From assembly GCF_016757755.1 (NCBI RefSeq), contig NZ_CP068437.1, positions 4,154,001 through 4,218,000 on the forward strand: a stretch of DNA of 64,000 bases, given 5' to 3'. Position numbers and translations under genes: made by a program. Source of the DNA: Shewanella sp. KX20019. GTDB taxonomy: Bacteria; Pseudomonadota; Gammaproteobacteria; Enterobacterales; Shewanellaceae. Shown here one piece after another: positions 8,469-17,702 of the stretch; position 1 is the first letter of the stretch, and every line of letters starts with the position of its first letter. The notes under the pieces were generated by a model, which saw only the letters and a program-made list of their open reading frames with translations, was not told where the DNA came from and searched no databases.

Positions 8469-11400
8469 ATGATAAGAAAAATTAAAAAGAGTTTGCCCTG
8501 TATCATTTCACGCAAATCAATTCTAACAACCGCTATTCTTGCTTCGTTAAACGTAGGTACTGTGCAAGCAGCTGAAATGTGCGGTGAAAAGACCTTAGAC
8601 AGACAAGGTGAAGTATCCGCTAATCAAGACCATTGCATCACCGATTACGGTCACTTCCTCTATATTAATGTTCCATACGAAAACAGTGATGTCACAATTA
8701 CCACTTCAGGTGGCAGTTATGCTGGCAGCGACGCAGATATAGTCTTATATAACGGTGATGATTGGAGTGGAAATCAAGAGCTTGTCAGTAATACTGTCGG
8801 TACTAACGATGAGAGTATCTCTTTTATTTCTCGTGCCGGTAAACGTTACTTTAAAATCAATGGCAATATTCAAGAAACCAACTTAAGAGTCAATATTACT
8901 GGTGGTGATATACCACCACCTATGGGCGACTACATTGTTTTTAATACTAATCTCAACGTCACTATTCCAGCTCCTGCGATTTCTTCAAAGTCTGAGTACG
9001 GAGCTACTATTGCGACCATCCTCGCAGCAAGTTACAGCGATTTTGAATCTATTGCAGGTGCAAGCCAAGATCCCATCGCAGACGTTTCCGATGCATTGCA
9101 TTACCTTGCAAGCACCGATGATTTAGACGATCCAGATTTAAACCAACTATTATACTTTCTTGCCTCTTATAAATATTACGCTGCAGCGATGACAGATACC
9201 GAGGCGCAAAATCTAAGTATTGCACTTCAGGCTGTCACTCAAATGACCGACTTTATCGGCGACGCTGGTGGCGTCATTCAAGAAGGTTACGCTGGTGCAC
9301 TTAATAATTTTGAGCGTGGTGCTGGCGCCGCGTACTTTAAAGATTTATTGCCACACCTCTTAGCGATTATTCAATACTATTCAGAGCAAACAAATCCATT
9401 TGATGGCAACAACGCAGGCGACGCAACCATGGCGTTACTTAAAGCCGTTGGATCAGCAGCCTATTACGGAGATTCCGCGACTAAAGCCGCCTATAACAAT
9501 AATATGTTGGACGTATTATCGGTGATGCGATCGTTTGCCTTCCTAGGCGAGACATCGCTTGATATGCGTTGGTCGACTGAAGCTGATAAAAAATGGATTA
9601 TCCCCCATAGCTTTATCGCTCTCGGTAAAATTTCATCTATTGCTACCGACGAAGCTAAAGCTCGCTTTGATAGTACGATTATTGAAACTCGCGACAAATT
9701 AGTGAATGACATCTCTGTTGAAACTACTGAAACCATCGTGACAAAGAGTTATTTAGAGTCCGCAGGACGACAGTGTGAGGCAAGCGATCCACTCTTTGGT
9801 AACTGTATTGTACCGCCAAAAGAGGAAGATATTTTAACCGTCCGTCATGAGTGTACAGATAAGCTCATCATTCGTGCTCAAAGCAGTATTTCTCAAGCTA
9901 CACTCGAGCAATCTTGTGCCGATTTATCACTGCAAGAAGCCGAATTCCACGCTTTTTTCAACACCAACGCTATTCCTGTTCAAGGCGATCTTAACGACGT
10001 GCTTGAAGTGGTCTCTTTTGCCTCGCCTGAAGATTACGAAAAGTACGCTCCAGAATTCTTTGGTATTAGCACTGATAATGGTGGTATGTATCTCGAAGGT
10101 TCTCCTGAAGTCGTCGGAAATCAACCACGCTTTATTGCAATGCAGTGTCCTGACTCATGGGTGGGCAACTCTTGCCAATATGAAGACCAAATTTACAACT
10201 TAAGACACGAATTCGTCCACTATTTAGATGGTCGCTATATCAAAAAAGGGTCATACGGTTCATTCGATTACAATGTCTCTTGGTCAGAGGGAATGGCCGA
10301 GTACATGGCCAACGGTAACGATCATCCAAGAACCAATAACACACTGGAAGGTAAAACTATTCCGCCATTATACAACCTGTTATTTATGGCTTATGGGTAT
10401 GATGAACTCTATCAGTGGAGCTATTATGCGATGCGTTACCTGTCTGAAGAGCATAACGACGAAATAGTAAAGATAACTCAAGCACTGCAAGTGGGCGATA
10501 AAGATGCCTACACCGAAGTACTAAAAGGGGTTGCCGCGCGAACAGAAGCTGGGTTTGAAGCTTTTGTATTGGCTAATGCCGATGTAATAGCCCCACCAGC
10601 GGCAACGATTCCTGATACCAATGTCATTGGTGAATGTACGTTAACCCAGCAATACGCTCGCCATGTTGACGCTGCAAAGATTAACTTCACCATTACCAAT
10701 ACTACCGATGTTCCAGTGTCACTATTTTGGCTAGACAATAACAAGGGAACAGCCAATTTCGCTAAGAACTACAAAACACTAGAGCTTGGTGATAGTTATA
10801 CATCGACCAACTGGCGTCAGGGCGATCGATTGATGTTAAGCGATAATGCCATGAACTGTCTCGGTGTTAGCGTGATGACCGACGACAGCAATAACTTCTC
10901 TATCGATGAAGAGCTTGTCAAAGATGTAGTACCTGAAGTATTACCAAATCAAGACATGCTAGGTAGCTGTGAACTTGTAAGGCCTCACCTAATAAAAGAT
11001 GAATCCCATGAATTTACCATTACCAATACTACAGACTATCCAGTGCGTTTGTTCCGTATTGATAATCTAACGGGCAAGCCTAAATATGCGAGCGCTGCCA
11101 CCGGTTTCGATTTTGGCTACGGTACCTTGAATAAAGGCGAAAGCTATAGCGCTGATATCTGGTACGGCGACCGTCGTTTTATGGTTACCGATGCGCGTCT
11201 CAACTGCTTAAGTGTTGGTGTGCTAAATAATACAACGGCTGACTTTACCATTGATGAATCAACCATTGCCAATGCAGCAGAACCTGAGGTTATTCCAGAA
11301 GTTAATACAATCGGAAGCTGCGAGCTTAAAGGTAAACATCTAACTGGCCCGTTTGAAGCTGACTTTTCATTTACCAACAACAGTAACACTGCAGTACGTG

Positions 11401-12809
11401 TTCACCGTGTCGACAATGAAACAGGAGAGCTCAGTGAAAGCTTTGGCTTTACCACTCTTGAGAATGGTGAGACCTATGATAGTGCAACTACCTGGAAGTG
11501 GTTTGGTAATCGCCGTGCAGCAATTACCGACGTTAACAACCAGTGTTTAGGGGTCGCGGTGATGTCACAAGAAAATGATATCAACGATTATTTAATCACC
11601 GACGAGTTAGTTAATCGTGGCGACACTTCACCTGTTGACTCAGACGGCGATGGCGTTATCGATAGCGAAGATGCATTCCCTAATGATGCTACTGAAACAC
11701 TTGATAGCGATGGAGATGGTGTAGGTAACAATAGTGATGCTTTCCCATTTGATGATACCGAATCAATGGATAGTGACGGTGATGGCGTAGGTAACAATGG
11801 CGATGCATTCCCTAATGATGCCACTGAAACACTTGATAGCGATGGTGACGGCGTAGGTAACAATGGCGATGCATTCCCTAATGATGCTACTGAAACACTT
11901 GATAGCGATGGTGACGGCGTAGGTAACAATGGCGATGCATTCCCTAATGATGCTTCAGAAACGCTCGATAGCGATGGTGACGGCGTAGGTAACAATGGCG
12001 ATGCATTCCCTAATGATGCTACAGAAACGCTCGATACTGACGGCGACGGTATTGGCGATAATAGCGATGCTTTCCCAACTGACCCTAATAACGGCGTGAT
12101 CACAAGTTGTGGCGCCGCGACCATCAACTCCGGCAAGTTAACCTTAGAAAATGAAGAGTGTATTAGCGGCGGTAAAGGCAGCTATTACGTGTGGGTTGAC
12201 GCAGATAACACCGACCTATACATCTCGACTCAAGGTGGAGATGGAGATGCGAATATCTATTTCAACGCCGATACTTGGGCGTCTTCGACCAATGCACAGT
12301 CTAAGTCTGCAACAAGTGGCAATAGCGAGCAGTTGCATGTTGTTGCAAATCGTGGCTGGCGCTACATCAGCATCGATTCGAATACTAGCTACAGCGGCGT
12401 ATCGATGACAGTGAGTTTAACCAACGGTTCAACCGTTGATCTTGTTGACCCCGTTGAACCAGAAGTGCCATCAACACTGAGCAACATGTGTGATAGCGCA
12501 TCGCCTCAAGATTATGGCAGCATTAGCAATGGAGTACCTATCTGTGTAAAGAATGGTCGTTCATCTTTCTACATCAATGTGCCTACAGGTACCCAGAGCT
12601 TAACAGCTGAAACCGGTCACGGCAGCGGTGAATTAGAGTTGTATGTCGGTGAAAGTTGGCCTGATGCGAATAACAATACAGGAAAATCGACAAGCCTTGG
12701 TACTCAGGAGAGAGTGACCGTACAGCAGCCTAGTTCAGGTTGGTACTATGTTACAGTTCAAAGTACACCAAGCAGTGATGACGTCACCTTAAAAGTGACA
12801 CTGAAGTAA
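8469..12809 (+). CDS. Secreted M9-family collagenase with DSDGDG repeats and PPC-like domains
   Basis: A 1446-residue metalloprotease, larger than most family members. Signal peptide 1-35 (cleavage near VQA-A). Residues about 37-145 form a PPC-like beta domain. About 165-700 is the peptidase M9 region, with HEFVHYLDGR at 580-589 (zinc ligands His580 and His584, catalytic Glu581) and WSEGMAEY at 605-612, where Glu607 aligns with the third zinc ligand of clostridial ColG. Three similar cysteine-bearing beta repeats begin near 717, 828 and 945 (IGECTLTQ, LGSCELVR, IGSCELKG). Seven 22-residue thrombospondin-3-like, probably calcium-binding repeats span 1057-1210. Two more PPC-like domains (about 1216-1320 and 1341-1446) resemble the N-terminal one. 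Known: such enzymes degrade collagen or gelatin for nutrition or virulence. Monocistronic, with its own terminator. Confidence 0.9.
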   Translation: MIRKIKKSLPCIISRKSILTTAILASLNVGTVQAAEMCGEKTLDRQGEVSANQDHCITDYGHFLYINVPYENSDVTITTSGGSYAGSDADIVLYNGDDWSGNQELVSNTVGTNDESISFISRAGKRYFKINGNIQETNLRVNITGGDIPPPMGDYIVFNTNLNVTIPAPAISSKSEYGATIATILAASYSDFESIAGASQDPIADVSDALHYLASTDDLDDPDLNQLLYFLASYKYYAAAMTDTEAQNLSIALQAVTQMTDFIGDAGGVIQEGYAGALNNFERGAGAAYFKDLLPHLLAIIQYYSEQTNPFDGNNAGDATMALLKAVGSAAYYGDSATKAAYNNNMLDVLSVMRSFAFLGETSLDMRWSTEADKKWIIPHSFIALGKISSIATDEAKARFDSTIIETRDKLVNDISVETTETIVTKSYLESAGRQCEASDPLFGNCIVPPKEEDILTVRHECTDKLIIRAQSSISQATLEQSCADLSLQEAEFHAFFNTNAIPVQGDLNDVLEVVSFASPEDYEKYAPEFFGISTDNGGMYLEGSPEVVGNQPRFIAMQCPDSWVGNSCQYEDQIYNLRHEFVHYLDGRYIKKGSYGSFDYNVSWSEGMAEYMANGNDHPRTNNTLEGKTIPPLYNLLFMAYGYDELYQWSYYAMRYLSEEHNDEIVKITQALQVGDKDAYTEVLKGVAARTEAGFEAFVLANADVIAPPAATIPDTNVIGECTLTQQYARHVDAAKINFTITNTTDVPVSLFWLDNNKGTANFAKNYKTLELGDSYTSTNWRQGDRLMLSDNAMNCLGVSVMTDDSNNFSIDEELVKDVVPEVLPNQDMLGSCELVRPHLIKDESHEFTITNTTDYPVRLFRIDNLTGKPKYASAATGFDFGYGTLNKGESYSADIWYGDRRFMVTDARLNCLSVGVLNNTTADFTIDESTIANAAEPEVIPEVNTIGSCELKGKHLTGPFEADFSFTNNSNTAVRVHRVDNETGELSESFGFTTLENGETYDSATTWKWFGNRRAAITDVNNQCLGVAVMSQENDINDYLITDELVNRGDTSPVDSDGDGVIDSEDAFPNDATETLDSDGDGVGNNSDAFPFDDTESMDSDGDGVGNNGDAFPNDATETLDSDGDGVGNNGDAFPNDATETLDSDGDGVGNNGDAFPNDASETLDSDGDGVGNNGDAFPNDATETLDTDGDGIGDNSDAFPTDPNNGVITSCGAATINSGKLTLENEECISGGKGSYYVWVDADNTDLYISTQGGDGDANIYFNADTWASSTNAQSKSATSGNSEQLHVVANRGWRYISIDSNTSYSGVSMTVSLTNGSTVDLVDPVEPEVPSTLSNMCDSASPQDYGSISNGVPICVKNGRSSFYINVPTGTQSLTAETGHGSGELELYVGESWPDANNNTGKSTSLGTQERVTVQQPSSGWYYVTVQSTPSSDDVTLKVTLK
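11637..12098 (+). repeat. Seven tandem 66-bp repeats inside the collagenase gene
   Basis: Units start at 11637, 11703, 11769, 11835, 11901, 11967 and 12033. Each encodes a 22-residue D-S-D-G-D-G-V-G-N-N-x-D-A-F-P-N-D motif. Units 3-6 are nearly identical at the DNA level, so the array probably expands and contracts by slippage or recombination. Units 1, 2 and 7 are more diverged. Confidence 0.95.
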
Positions 12810-12867
12810 TAACTCGAATGAGTGTTAGTCGAAAGCTACAACAAAACTAACACTTACGAGCTACTCG

Positions 12868-12897
12868 AAAAGGCAAACCATCAGGTTTGCCTTTTTT
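12868..12897 (+). terminator. Intrinsic terminator of the collagenase gene
   Basis: A 12-bp perfect stem (12868-12879 with 12884-12895), loop ATCA, ending in a run of Ts to 12897. It lies about 60 bp past the collagenase stop. Confidence 0.9.
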
Positions 12898-13005
12898 CTG
12901 TTATATCGAGCAAATTAAATCAGCGGAGGTATTCGATTATGCTGATAAAATCGATAGTATTGCACCACTACTATACCAAAATACCTTTAAATACTGATAG
13001 TTAAG

Positions 13006-13824
13006 CTACAACTCATGCTGCTGAATATACTGCTTCGGTGACTTACCTAAGGTCTTCTTGAAAAAGGTGATAAAAGCACTCGCCGATTCATAACCGAGTT
13101 CTTCTGCGATGCGTTGCACCGAGCTGCCACTCGCTAGCTTTTGCAAGGCTAAAACAATATGCAACTGGCCCCGCCAACGACCAAAAGTAAGCCCCACCTC
13201 TTGTTTAACTAATCGCGTCAGTGTTCGCTCACTCATAGCGTAAGCTCTGGCCCAAGCAGCGATCGAACGTCTATCCTCTGGAGTTTGCATCAGTTTCGCA
13301 GCGATTGCTTTTAGACGTGGTTCTGCAGGTGTTGGAAAGTCATAATGCTGGCTTGGCATCTGCTTTAGCTGATCAATGAGTACCTCCACTAAGTTGGCGG
13401 TAGTGGTGTTAGGCTGATAGTTTTGATCTAGGCTGGTCAAATGTACCGTTAACTCTCTTATCAAAGGCGAAATTGATAGGGTACAACTTTTTTCAGGCAT
13501 ACCTTGCACGTCGGGATCAATAAACAACATGCACACTTTGGCGTTACTGGAGATCAAATTGCAGTGTAATTGTTGACTCGGGATCCAGACAGCACAGTTC
13601 GGTGGCACCATCCAAATCGCATCAGCAATTTTACACTTAATGTAGCCACTTAACGCCATCACCAACTGGCATTTATGGTGCTGATGCAGCGGAGTTTCGG
13701 CATCACGCTCGCCGCCACTCATTGTCAAAGCCACCACTTTTTGCGGAAAGGCATCTGAATCAAATACAGGAAAGGTATGACTGTTCAACATGCTACTTGA
13801 CCGTTTTAAACAATAAAAAGTCAC
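13006..13824 (-). CDS. AraC-family regulator, NimR-like
   Basis: A 272-residue protein with a GTG start; an ATG at 13791 is an alternative start 11 codons in. The N-terminal half is a cupin-type sensor domain (ETPLHQHHKCQLVMALSGYI). The C-terminal 100 residues carry two AraC helix-turn-helix motifs (SIAAWARAYAMSERTLTRL and SVQRIAEELGYESASAFITF, then FKKTLGKSPKQY). It is divergent from a CynX/NimT-type transporter gene 65 bp away. This matches the arrangement of nimR-nimT in E. coli, where the regulator represses its own gene and the drug exporter. I infer the same relation here; the effector is unknown. Confidence 0.8.
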   Translation of the reverse strand: MTFYCLKRSSSMLNSHTFPVFDSDAFPQKVVALTMSGGERDAETPLHQHHKCQLVMALSGYIKCKIADAIWMVPPNCAVWIPSQQLHCNLISSNAKVCMLFIDPDVQGMPEKSCTLSISPLIRELTVHLTSLDQNYQPNTTTANLVEVLIDQLKQMPSQHYDFPTPAEPRLKAIAAKLMQTPEDRRSIAAWARAYAMSERTLTRLVKQEVGLTFGRWRGQLHIVLALQKLASGSSVQRIAEELGYESASAFITFFKKTLGKSPKQYIQQHEL

Positions 13825-13889
13825 TATAGCTCAATTCAGCAAGAAGAATGAAGCGTAAGCTGCCCTCATTACTGTGAAGCCGTTATTTT

Positions 13890-15155
13890 TTGCTCGAGGA
13901 CAATACAATCACAAAGCTAAAACCCTCTTATCTGACCAGCAGTGCGTTTTTAATGCTGGGAGTTTTATTGATCTCAGTGAGCTTACGTAGCCCTATTACC
14001 GGTATAGGTCCTTTACTTGATGCCATCAGAGCTGAGCTCAATCTATCAGCCACTCAAGCAGGCATGTTGACCACACTACCGCTGCTTGCGTTTGCCTTTT
14101 TCTCACCAATAGCTGCAAATGTTGGTCGTAAGCGTGGTCTTGAACAAGCACTAATGTTATCGCTGCTATTAATCACCCTTGGCCTTGTTATTCGTTCATT
14201 AGGCAGTACATTAGGCCTCTTTAGCGGTACGGTTATTATCGGTGCCGGCATTGCCATTGCCAATGTGTTGTTACCTAGCTTAATGAAGCGTGATTTTCCC
14301 AATAAAATTGCCACTATGACCTCAATCTATGTATTGATGATGGGCGCGGGCTCCGCTCTAAGTGCAAGCTTGGCAATCCCACTGGCAGAACTGGCTGATA
14401 CGCTCTCTATTCGCTTGATGCCCAACTGGGCCTTTTCGTTAGCCAGTTTAATTTTGTTCCCCATCATTGCGATATTGGTATGGCTACCGCAATTGCGTAA
14501 CCATACAGCCCCGACCAAAGACGCGCTGAAGCTTGATAGCCATAGTTACCTTTGGCGTAATGCTGATGCTTGGCATATCACGCTATTTTTGGCCATGAAC
14601 TCATTCTTGATGTATATCTTCATCAGCTGGTTGCCCACCATCTTGGTTGAACTGGGATACAGCCATCATCAAGCCGGTGTTATTCATGGAGTATTACAGC
14701 TATTTACCGCTGTGCCTGCTGTATTACTTATCCCATTAATGGCTAAAATAGACGACAAACGGCTGTTGAGTTTCGGCTTAACCATCATGGCGTTTATGGG
14801 GATCTTAGGTTTGATCTTAGCGCCTGCCCACGCAATGGTTTGGGGAATGATGTTTGGCTTTGGCGCGGGCGGTGGCTTCATTGTGGCGTTAGCACTCATT
14901 AGCTTGCGTACAACAAGCGCACATCAGGCTGCAACTTTGTCTGGAATGGCGCAGTTTTTGGGTTATCTTTTTGCGGCAACGGGACCCATTATTATGGGCG
15001 CGATACATGAAGATACTGGCAGTTGGCAGCAACCATTGAGCATATGTGCAGCGGTAGCCTTGCTGTGGAGTGCATTCTCTGTTTTCGCCTCTAAGAGTAA
15101 GCTGATAACAGCAGCGTCAGCGCCCTTAGCCGCGCAAATAACGAACAGGCAGTAA
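13890..15155 (+). CDS. CynX/NimT-family MFS transporter
   Basis: About 421 residues, with about 12 membrane helices. Features of the CynX/NimT branch are visible: VSLRSPITGIGPLLDAIRAE in the first periplasmic loop, and LTTLPLLAFAFFSPIAANVG. Known members export 2-nitroimidazole or carry cyanate; the substrate here is not evident. The start is uncertain: TTG at 13890 has no ribosome-binding site, whereas GAGGA at 13896-13900 lies 7 nt before an in-frame ATC (13908), which would give a more typical N-terminus if ATC is used. The divergent AraC-type gene is the likely regulator. Confidence 0.82.
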   Translation: MLEDNTITKLKPSYLTSSAFLMLGVLLISVSLRSPITGIGPLLDAIRAELNLSATQAGMLTTLPLLAFAFFSPIAANVGRKRGLEQALMLSLLLITLGLVIRSLGSTLGLFSGTVIIGAGIAIANVLLPSLMKRDFPNKIATMTSIYVLMMGAGSALSASLAIPLAELADTLSIRLMPNWAFSLASLILFPIIAILVWLPQLRNHTAPTKDALKLDSHSYLWRNADAWHITLFLAMNSFLMYIFISWLPTILVELGYSHHQAGVIHGVLQLFTAVPAVLLIPLMAKIDDKRLLSFGLTIMAFMGILGLILAPAHAMVWGMMFGFGAGGGFIVALALISLRTTSAHQAATLSGMAQFLGYLFAATGPIIMGAIHEDTGSWQQPLSICAAVALLWSAFSVFASKSKLITAASAPLAAQITNRQ

Positions 15156-15277
15156 ACAATCAACTCTTATATGATTGGAGCCTAGCTAAAGAATGAAATC
15201 CATACTTTTATTCAGCCCACTATCTATGAAGCCCGACAAGCGCCGATATACCAACTGAATTCAACATTGACATAGTG

Positions 15278-15323
15278 AGTGATCTTACTCAGACCTATTT
15301 AGGTTAATTTAAGTAAGATCACT
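15278..15323. repeat. Large nested hairpin between nimT-like and tonB-like genes
   Basis: A perfect 12-bp inverted repeat (15278-15289 with 15312-15323) encloses a second short palindrome (ACCTATTTAGGT). There is no T tract on either strand. It lies between convergent genes and may act as a factor-dependent terminator or mRNA 3'-end stabiliser. Confidence 0.5.
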
Positions 15324-15346
15324 TAGAGGCGATGAGTTATTAAGAA

Positions 15347-15958
15347 TTACTTAGCCTTATCCAGGGTAAAGTCGAGCCTTACTTGCTGCTTAGGCTGCAC
15401 CACTGGATTACCTTCAACAATCTTAGGCTTATATTTCCAACCTTTAATAGCGCGTACAGCTGACTTATTAAAGATACGTTTAGGGTAGGCATCAATCACG
15501 TTTACATTAGTCACAGAGCCCAGCGTGCTAATGTCGAATTCGACGACCACATAACCCTCTTTACCATCTCTTGCAGCACCTATGGGATATTGCGGTGACA
15601 CCTGCACCACAGGCAAGGCATCTTGATTAACAGGCCCTTGGCTATAGATCTCAACCACCTTTGGCATAATTGGTGGCTCAGAATCCGTTGCTGAATTAAT
15701 TCCTTCACCGCCACTACTAGGGATAGCAATACGCTCGGGCTTGGGAGTGATAGGTTGCGGCTTAATTTTTTCAATAGATTTAGGTGGGATCGGTTCAGGG
15801 ATATCGGCCGTGATGTGAAAAATGGGCGCCTCAGTTATCTTGCCGCTAGACACTTGGTCAGTCTTAACCAGCTGCGACATAAAGATAAATAAACCCAAAG
15901 TGACTAGGGCTCCCGTTAGCATAATACTCGTGCGGCTAAACAGATTATTTTGACTCAT
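15347..15958 (-). CDS. TonB-family energy transducer
   Basis: A 203-residue protein with the classic TonB plan: cytoplasmic start, one membrane helix (about 10-29, SIMLTGALVTLGLFIFMSQL), a proline/lysine-rich periplasmic spacer (IPEPIPPKSIEKIKPQPITP), and a C-terminal TonB domain (SPQYPIGAARDGKEGYVVVE... IKGWKYKPKIVEGN). Known: it couples inner-membrane proton motive force (via ExbB/ExbD) to outer-membrane receptors. No exbBD genes are nearby. AAAGGAT lies before the ATG. It could serve the siderophore receptor encoded about 2 kb away, but the two genes are not in one operon. Confidence 0.88.
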   Translation of the reverse strand: MSQNNLFSRTSIMLTGALVTLGLFIFMSQLVKTDQVSSGKITEAPIFHITADIPEPIPPKSIEKIKPQPITPKPERIAIPSSGGEGINSATDSEPPIMPKVVEIYSQGPVNQDALPVVQVSPQYPIGAARDGKEGYVVVEFDISTLGSVTNVNVIDAYPKRIFNKSAVRAIKGWKYKPKIVEGNPVVQPKQQVRLDFTLDKAK

Positions 15959-16369
15959 AGATTATCCTTTCTTGAGTGGGTGCCCTTTTATTCCTAGCAG
16001 GATAAATAAGTTAAGCCAAACGTTTTGTTACATTTTGTAATAAATAAAACCAAACACAACAATAACTTAACACGAAGTAAACAGGGTGGTTACATTTGAC
16101 TTGCTGACATATCTATTAATAGGTATAAGAATGGCTTCCCTTAGTTGGCTCTTTTGGCGGGAATTTTAGCGTTCAAGTGTTAGTTATCGTCAGTGGAATA
16201 ACTAAGATTATCTGTGAGCTGTTATTTTTTGCAGTTTAAATGGCATGCTCTAATTAGCTTTTAAAATGAAGTAAGTAATAGACAAATAATAAATTCTTCT
16301 TTGGGAATTAAAATGCTTTTAAGCCACTTAAAATAATGAGAACCTTACCGAAGTGAGAGTAATTATTGA
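15959..16369. other. Divergent intergenic region between tonB-like and crp-like genes
   Basis: 411 bp, AT-rich, no gene seen. It must contain the promoter for the TonB gene (minus) and for the Crp/Fnr gene (plus). I see no Fur-box-like sequence, so iron control of this tonB is not supported by sequence. Confidence 0.4.
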
Positions 16370-16978
16370 TTGAATAACGCGATGAATATTGATTTAAAAT
16401 CTACCCCATGTGATGACGGTCTAAAGGCGCTCAGCAGCGTATTTAAAAAATATGGGCTAGATGATCAGGCTGTTATCGATAATGCGCTATCTCAATCTCA
16501 GCGAGTGGTTGTTAGCAGTGGCAATGTTTTATTGCGCCAAGGTGAACCGCAAACTAGCATCTATTTCGTCGTTTCTGGGATCCTAAAAGCCTGCCACTAT
16601 GGTAATAACGGTGGTGATCTATCTAAAGAGTTTTATTTTGCCCACGAGCTCTGCTTTCTCTATGCCTGTTGGTTAACGAAAGAGAACGCTGAATATCAAA
16701 TTGAAGTTGTTGAGGATGCCCAACTGCTGCAAATTCCTTTAAGCTTATTGTCTCAACCACAATGGCAAACAGTTAAGATCGCATTGCTTAGCCAGCAGCT
16801 AATTTATAAAGAACAGAAAGAGATTTTTTTGTTACTCAATACCCCGCAGCAGCGCTATCAATTCTTAATCGACCACCGGCCTATTTGGGTACAGAAGCTC
16901 AATAATATTCAACTTGCTAGTTATATAGGCATCACGCCTGTAAGCCTGTCACGGCTAAAATCTCGACTTACTGAGTAA
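16370..16978 (+). CDS. Crp/Fnr-family transcriptional regulator
   Basis: A 202-residue protein. An N-terminal cyclic-nucleotide-binding-like beta barrel (VVVSSGNVLLRQGEPQTSIY, then FVVSGILKACHY) is followed by a dimerisation helix (residues about 130-150) and a short C-terminal helix-turn-helix (LNNIQLASYIGITPVSLSRL). It has no FNR-type N-terminal cysteine cluster and the cAMP-contacting residues of Crp are not evident, so the ligand is unknown. Starts: TTG at 16370 or ATG at 16382 are both possible. It is followed after 108 bp by a YgjV-like membrane protein gene on the same strand. Confidence 0.8.
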   Translation: MNNAMNIDLKSTPCDDGLKALSSVFKKYGLDDQAVIDNALSQSQRVVVSSGNVLLRQGEPQTSIYFVVSGILKACHYGNNGGDLSKEFYFAHELCFLYACWLTKENAEYQIEVVEDAQLLQIPLSLLSQPQWQTVKIALLSQQLIYKEQKEIFLLLNTPQQRYQFLIDHRPIWVQKLNNIQLASYIGITPVSLSRLKSRLTE

Positions 16979-17086
16979 ACATACTGGTCGCCTATTAACT
17001 TAGGATAATGACCACAGTGACCTTTCTATTTAGCCTTAAAAGTGAAAAGCCTGCAGCCCGCAAGCTTACTCATTTAAGGCTTATAT

Positions 17087-17617
17087 ATGTCCGCTTTTAT
17101 GCTGTCACAATGCTTAATTTCCATCGCAATTGTATTCGACATTCTTTCGTTTCAATTTAAACAAAAACAAAAAATAGTCGCCTGTTTATGTGTTTCGGGT
17201 GTACTTATTAGCAGCCACTTTGCACTACTTGAGCAATGGACTGCCACTGCATTAATGTTGCTCGCAACCATGCGCTACTACGTCAGCATCTTTAGTCATT
17301 CCAAACGCTTAATGTGCATATTCCTATCCTTAAACACGCTCGTTTTAGCATATACCTTTTCTGGAGTCTTAAGCTTATTAAGCTTTACAGGAAGCTCAGT
17401 TCAAACCATGGCTGCTTTTTGCCACAGTGATCTGCGCCTGCGTCAATTGATGCTCATTGGCACCAGTATTTGGCTTATCAATAATGCCCTTTTGGGCTCA
17501 CCTGCAGCCGTGGTAATGGAGCTACTGTTTATCAGCAGTAATCTTATTGCTTACTATCGCTACTATGGTTTGGCTTTCACTGATGACAAAATCACTGATA
17601 AGAAAGTGGCTCAATAG
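17087..17617 (+). CDS. YgjV-family inner membrane protein
   Basis: A 176-residue protein with about five to six hydrophobic segments. It resembles the YgjV (Imp_YgjV) family: an early DILSFQFKQKQKIV helix junction, central TATALMLLATMRYYVSIFSH and a late SIWLINNALLGSPAAVVMEL. No function is firmly known for the family. It lies downstream of the Crp/Fnr-type regulator, which may control it (inference). Confidence 0.75.
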   Translation: MSAFMLSQCLISIAIVFDILSFQFKQKQKIVACLCVSGVLISSHFALLEQWTATALMLLATMRYYVSIFSHSKRLMCIFLSLNTLVLAYTFSGVLSLLSFTGSSVQTMAAFCHSDLRLRQLMLIGTSIWLINNALLGSPAAVVMELLFISSNLIAYYRYYGLAFTDDKITDKKVAQ

Positions 17618-17635
17618 ATAGAAGAATGGGGATAT

Positions 17636-17658
17636 AAAAAGGGAGCCTTAGCTCCCTT
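17636..17658 (-). terminator. Intrinsic terminator of the TonB-dependent receptor gene
   Basis: An 8-bp stem (17639-17646 with 17651-17658), loop CTTA, followed on the minus strand by a T5 tract. It lies about 45 bp past the receptor stop and faces the convergent YgjV-like gene. Confidence 0.8.
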
Positions 17659-17702
17659 GATTCCGCTCCTTCATGCCCTGATGGCATCGTTACGGGTAAA
17701 AG

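Noticed and set aside
11637..12098. CRISPR-like array of 66-bp repeats
   Set aside because: The units are directly adjacent with no spacers and lie in frame in a coding region as a 22-residue protein repeat.
11588..12136. 182-codon minus-strand frame rich in Ser/Pro
   Set aside because: It is the complement of the DSDGDG repeat array; the repeat makes an open frame on the other strand by chance.
12822..13004. 60-codon plus-strand frame after the collagenase
   Set aside because: It spans the strong intrinsic terminator at 12868-12897.
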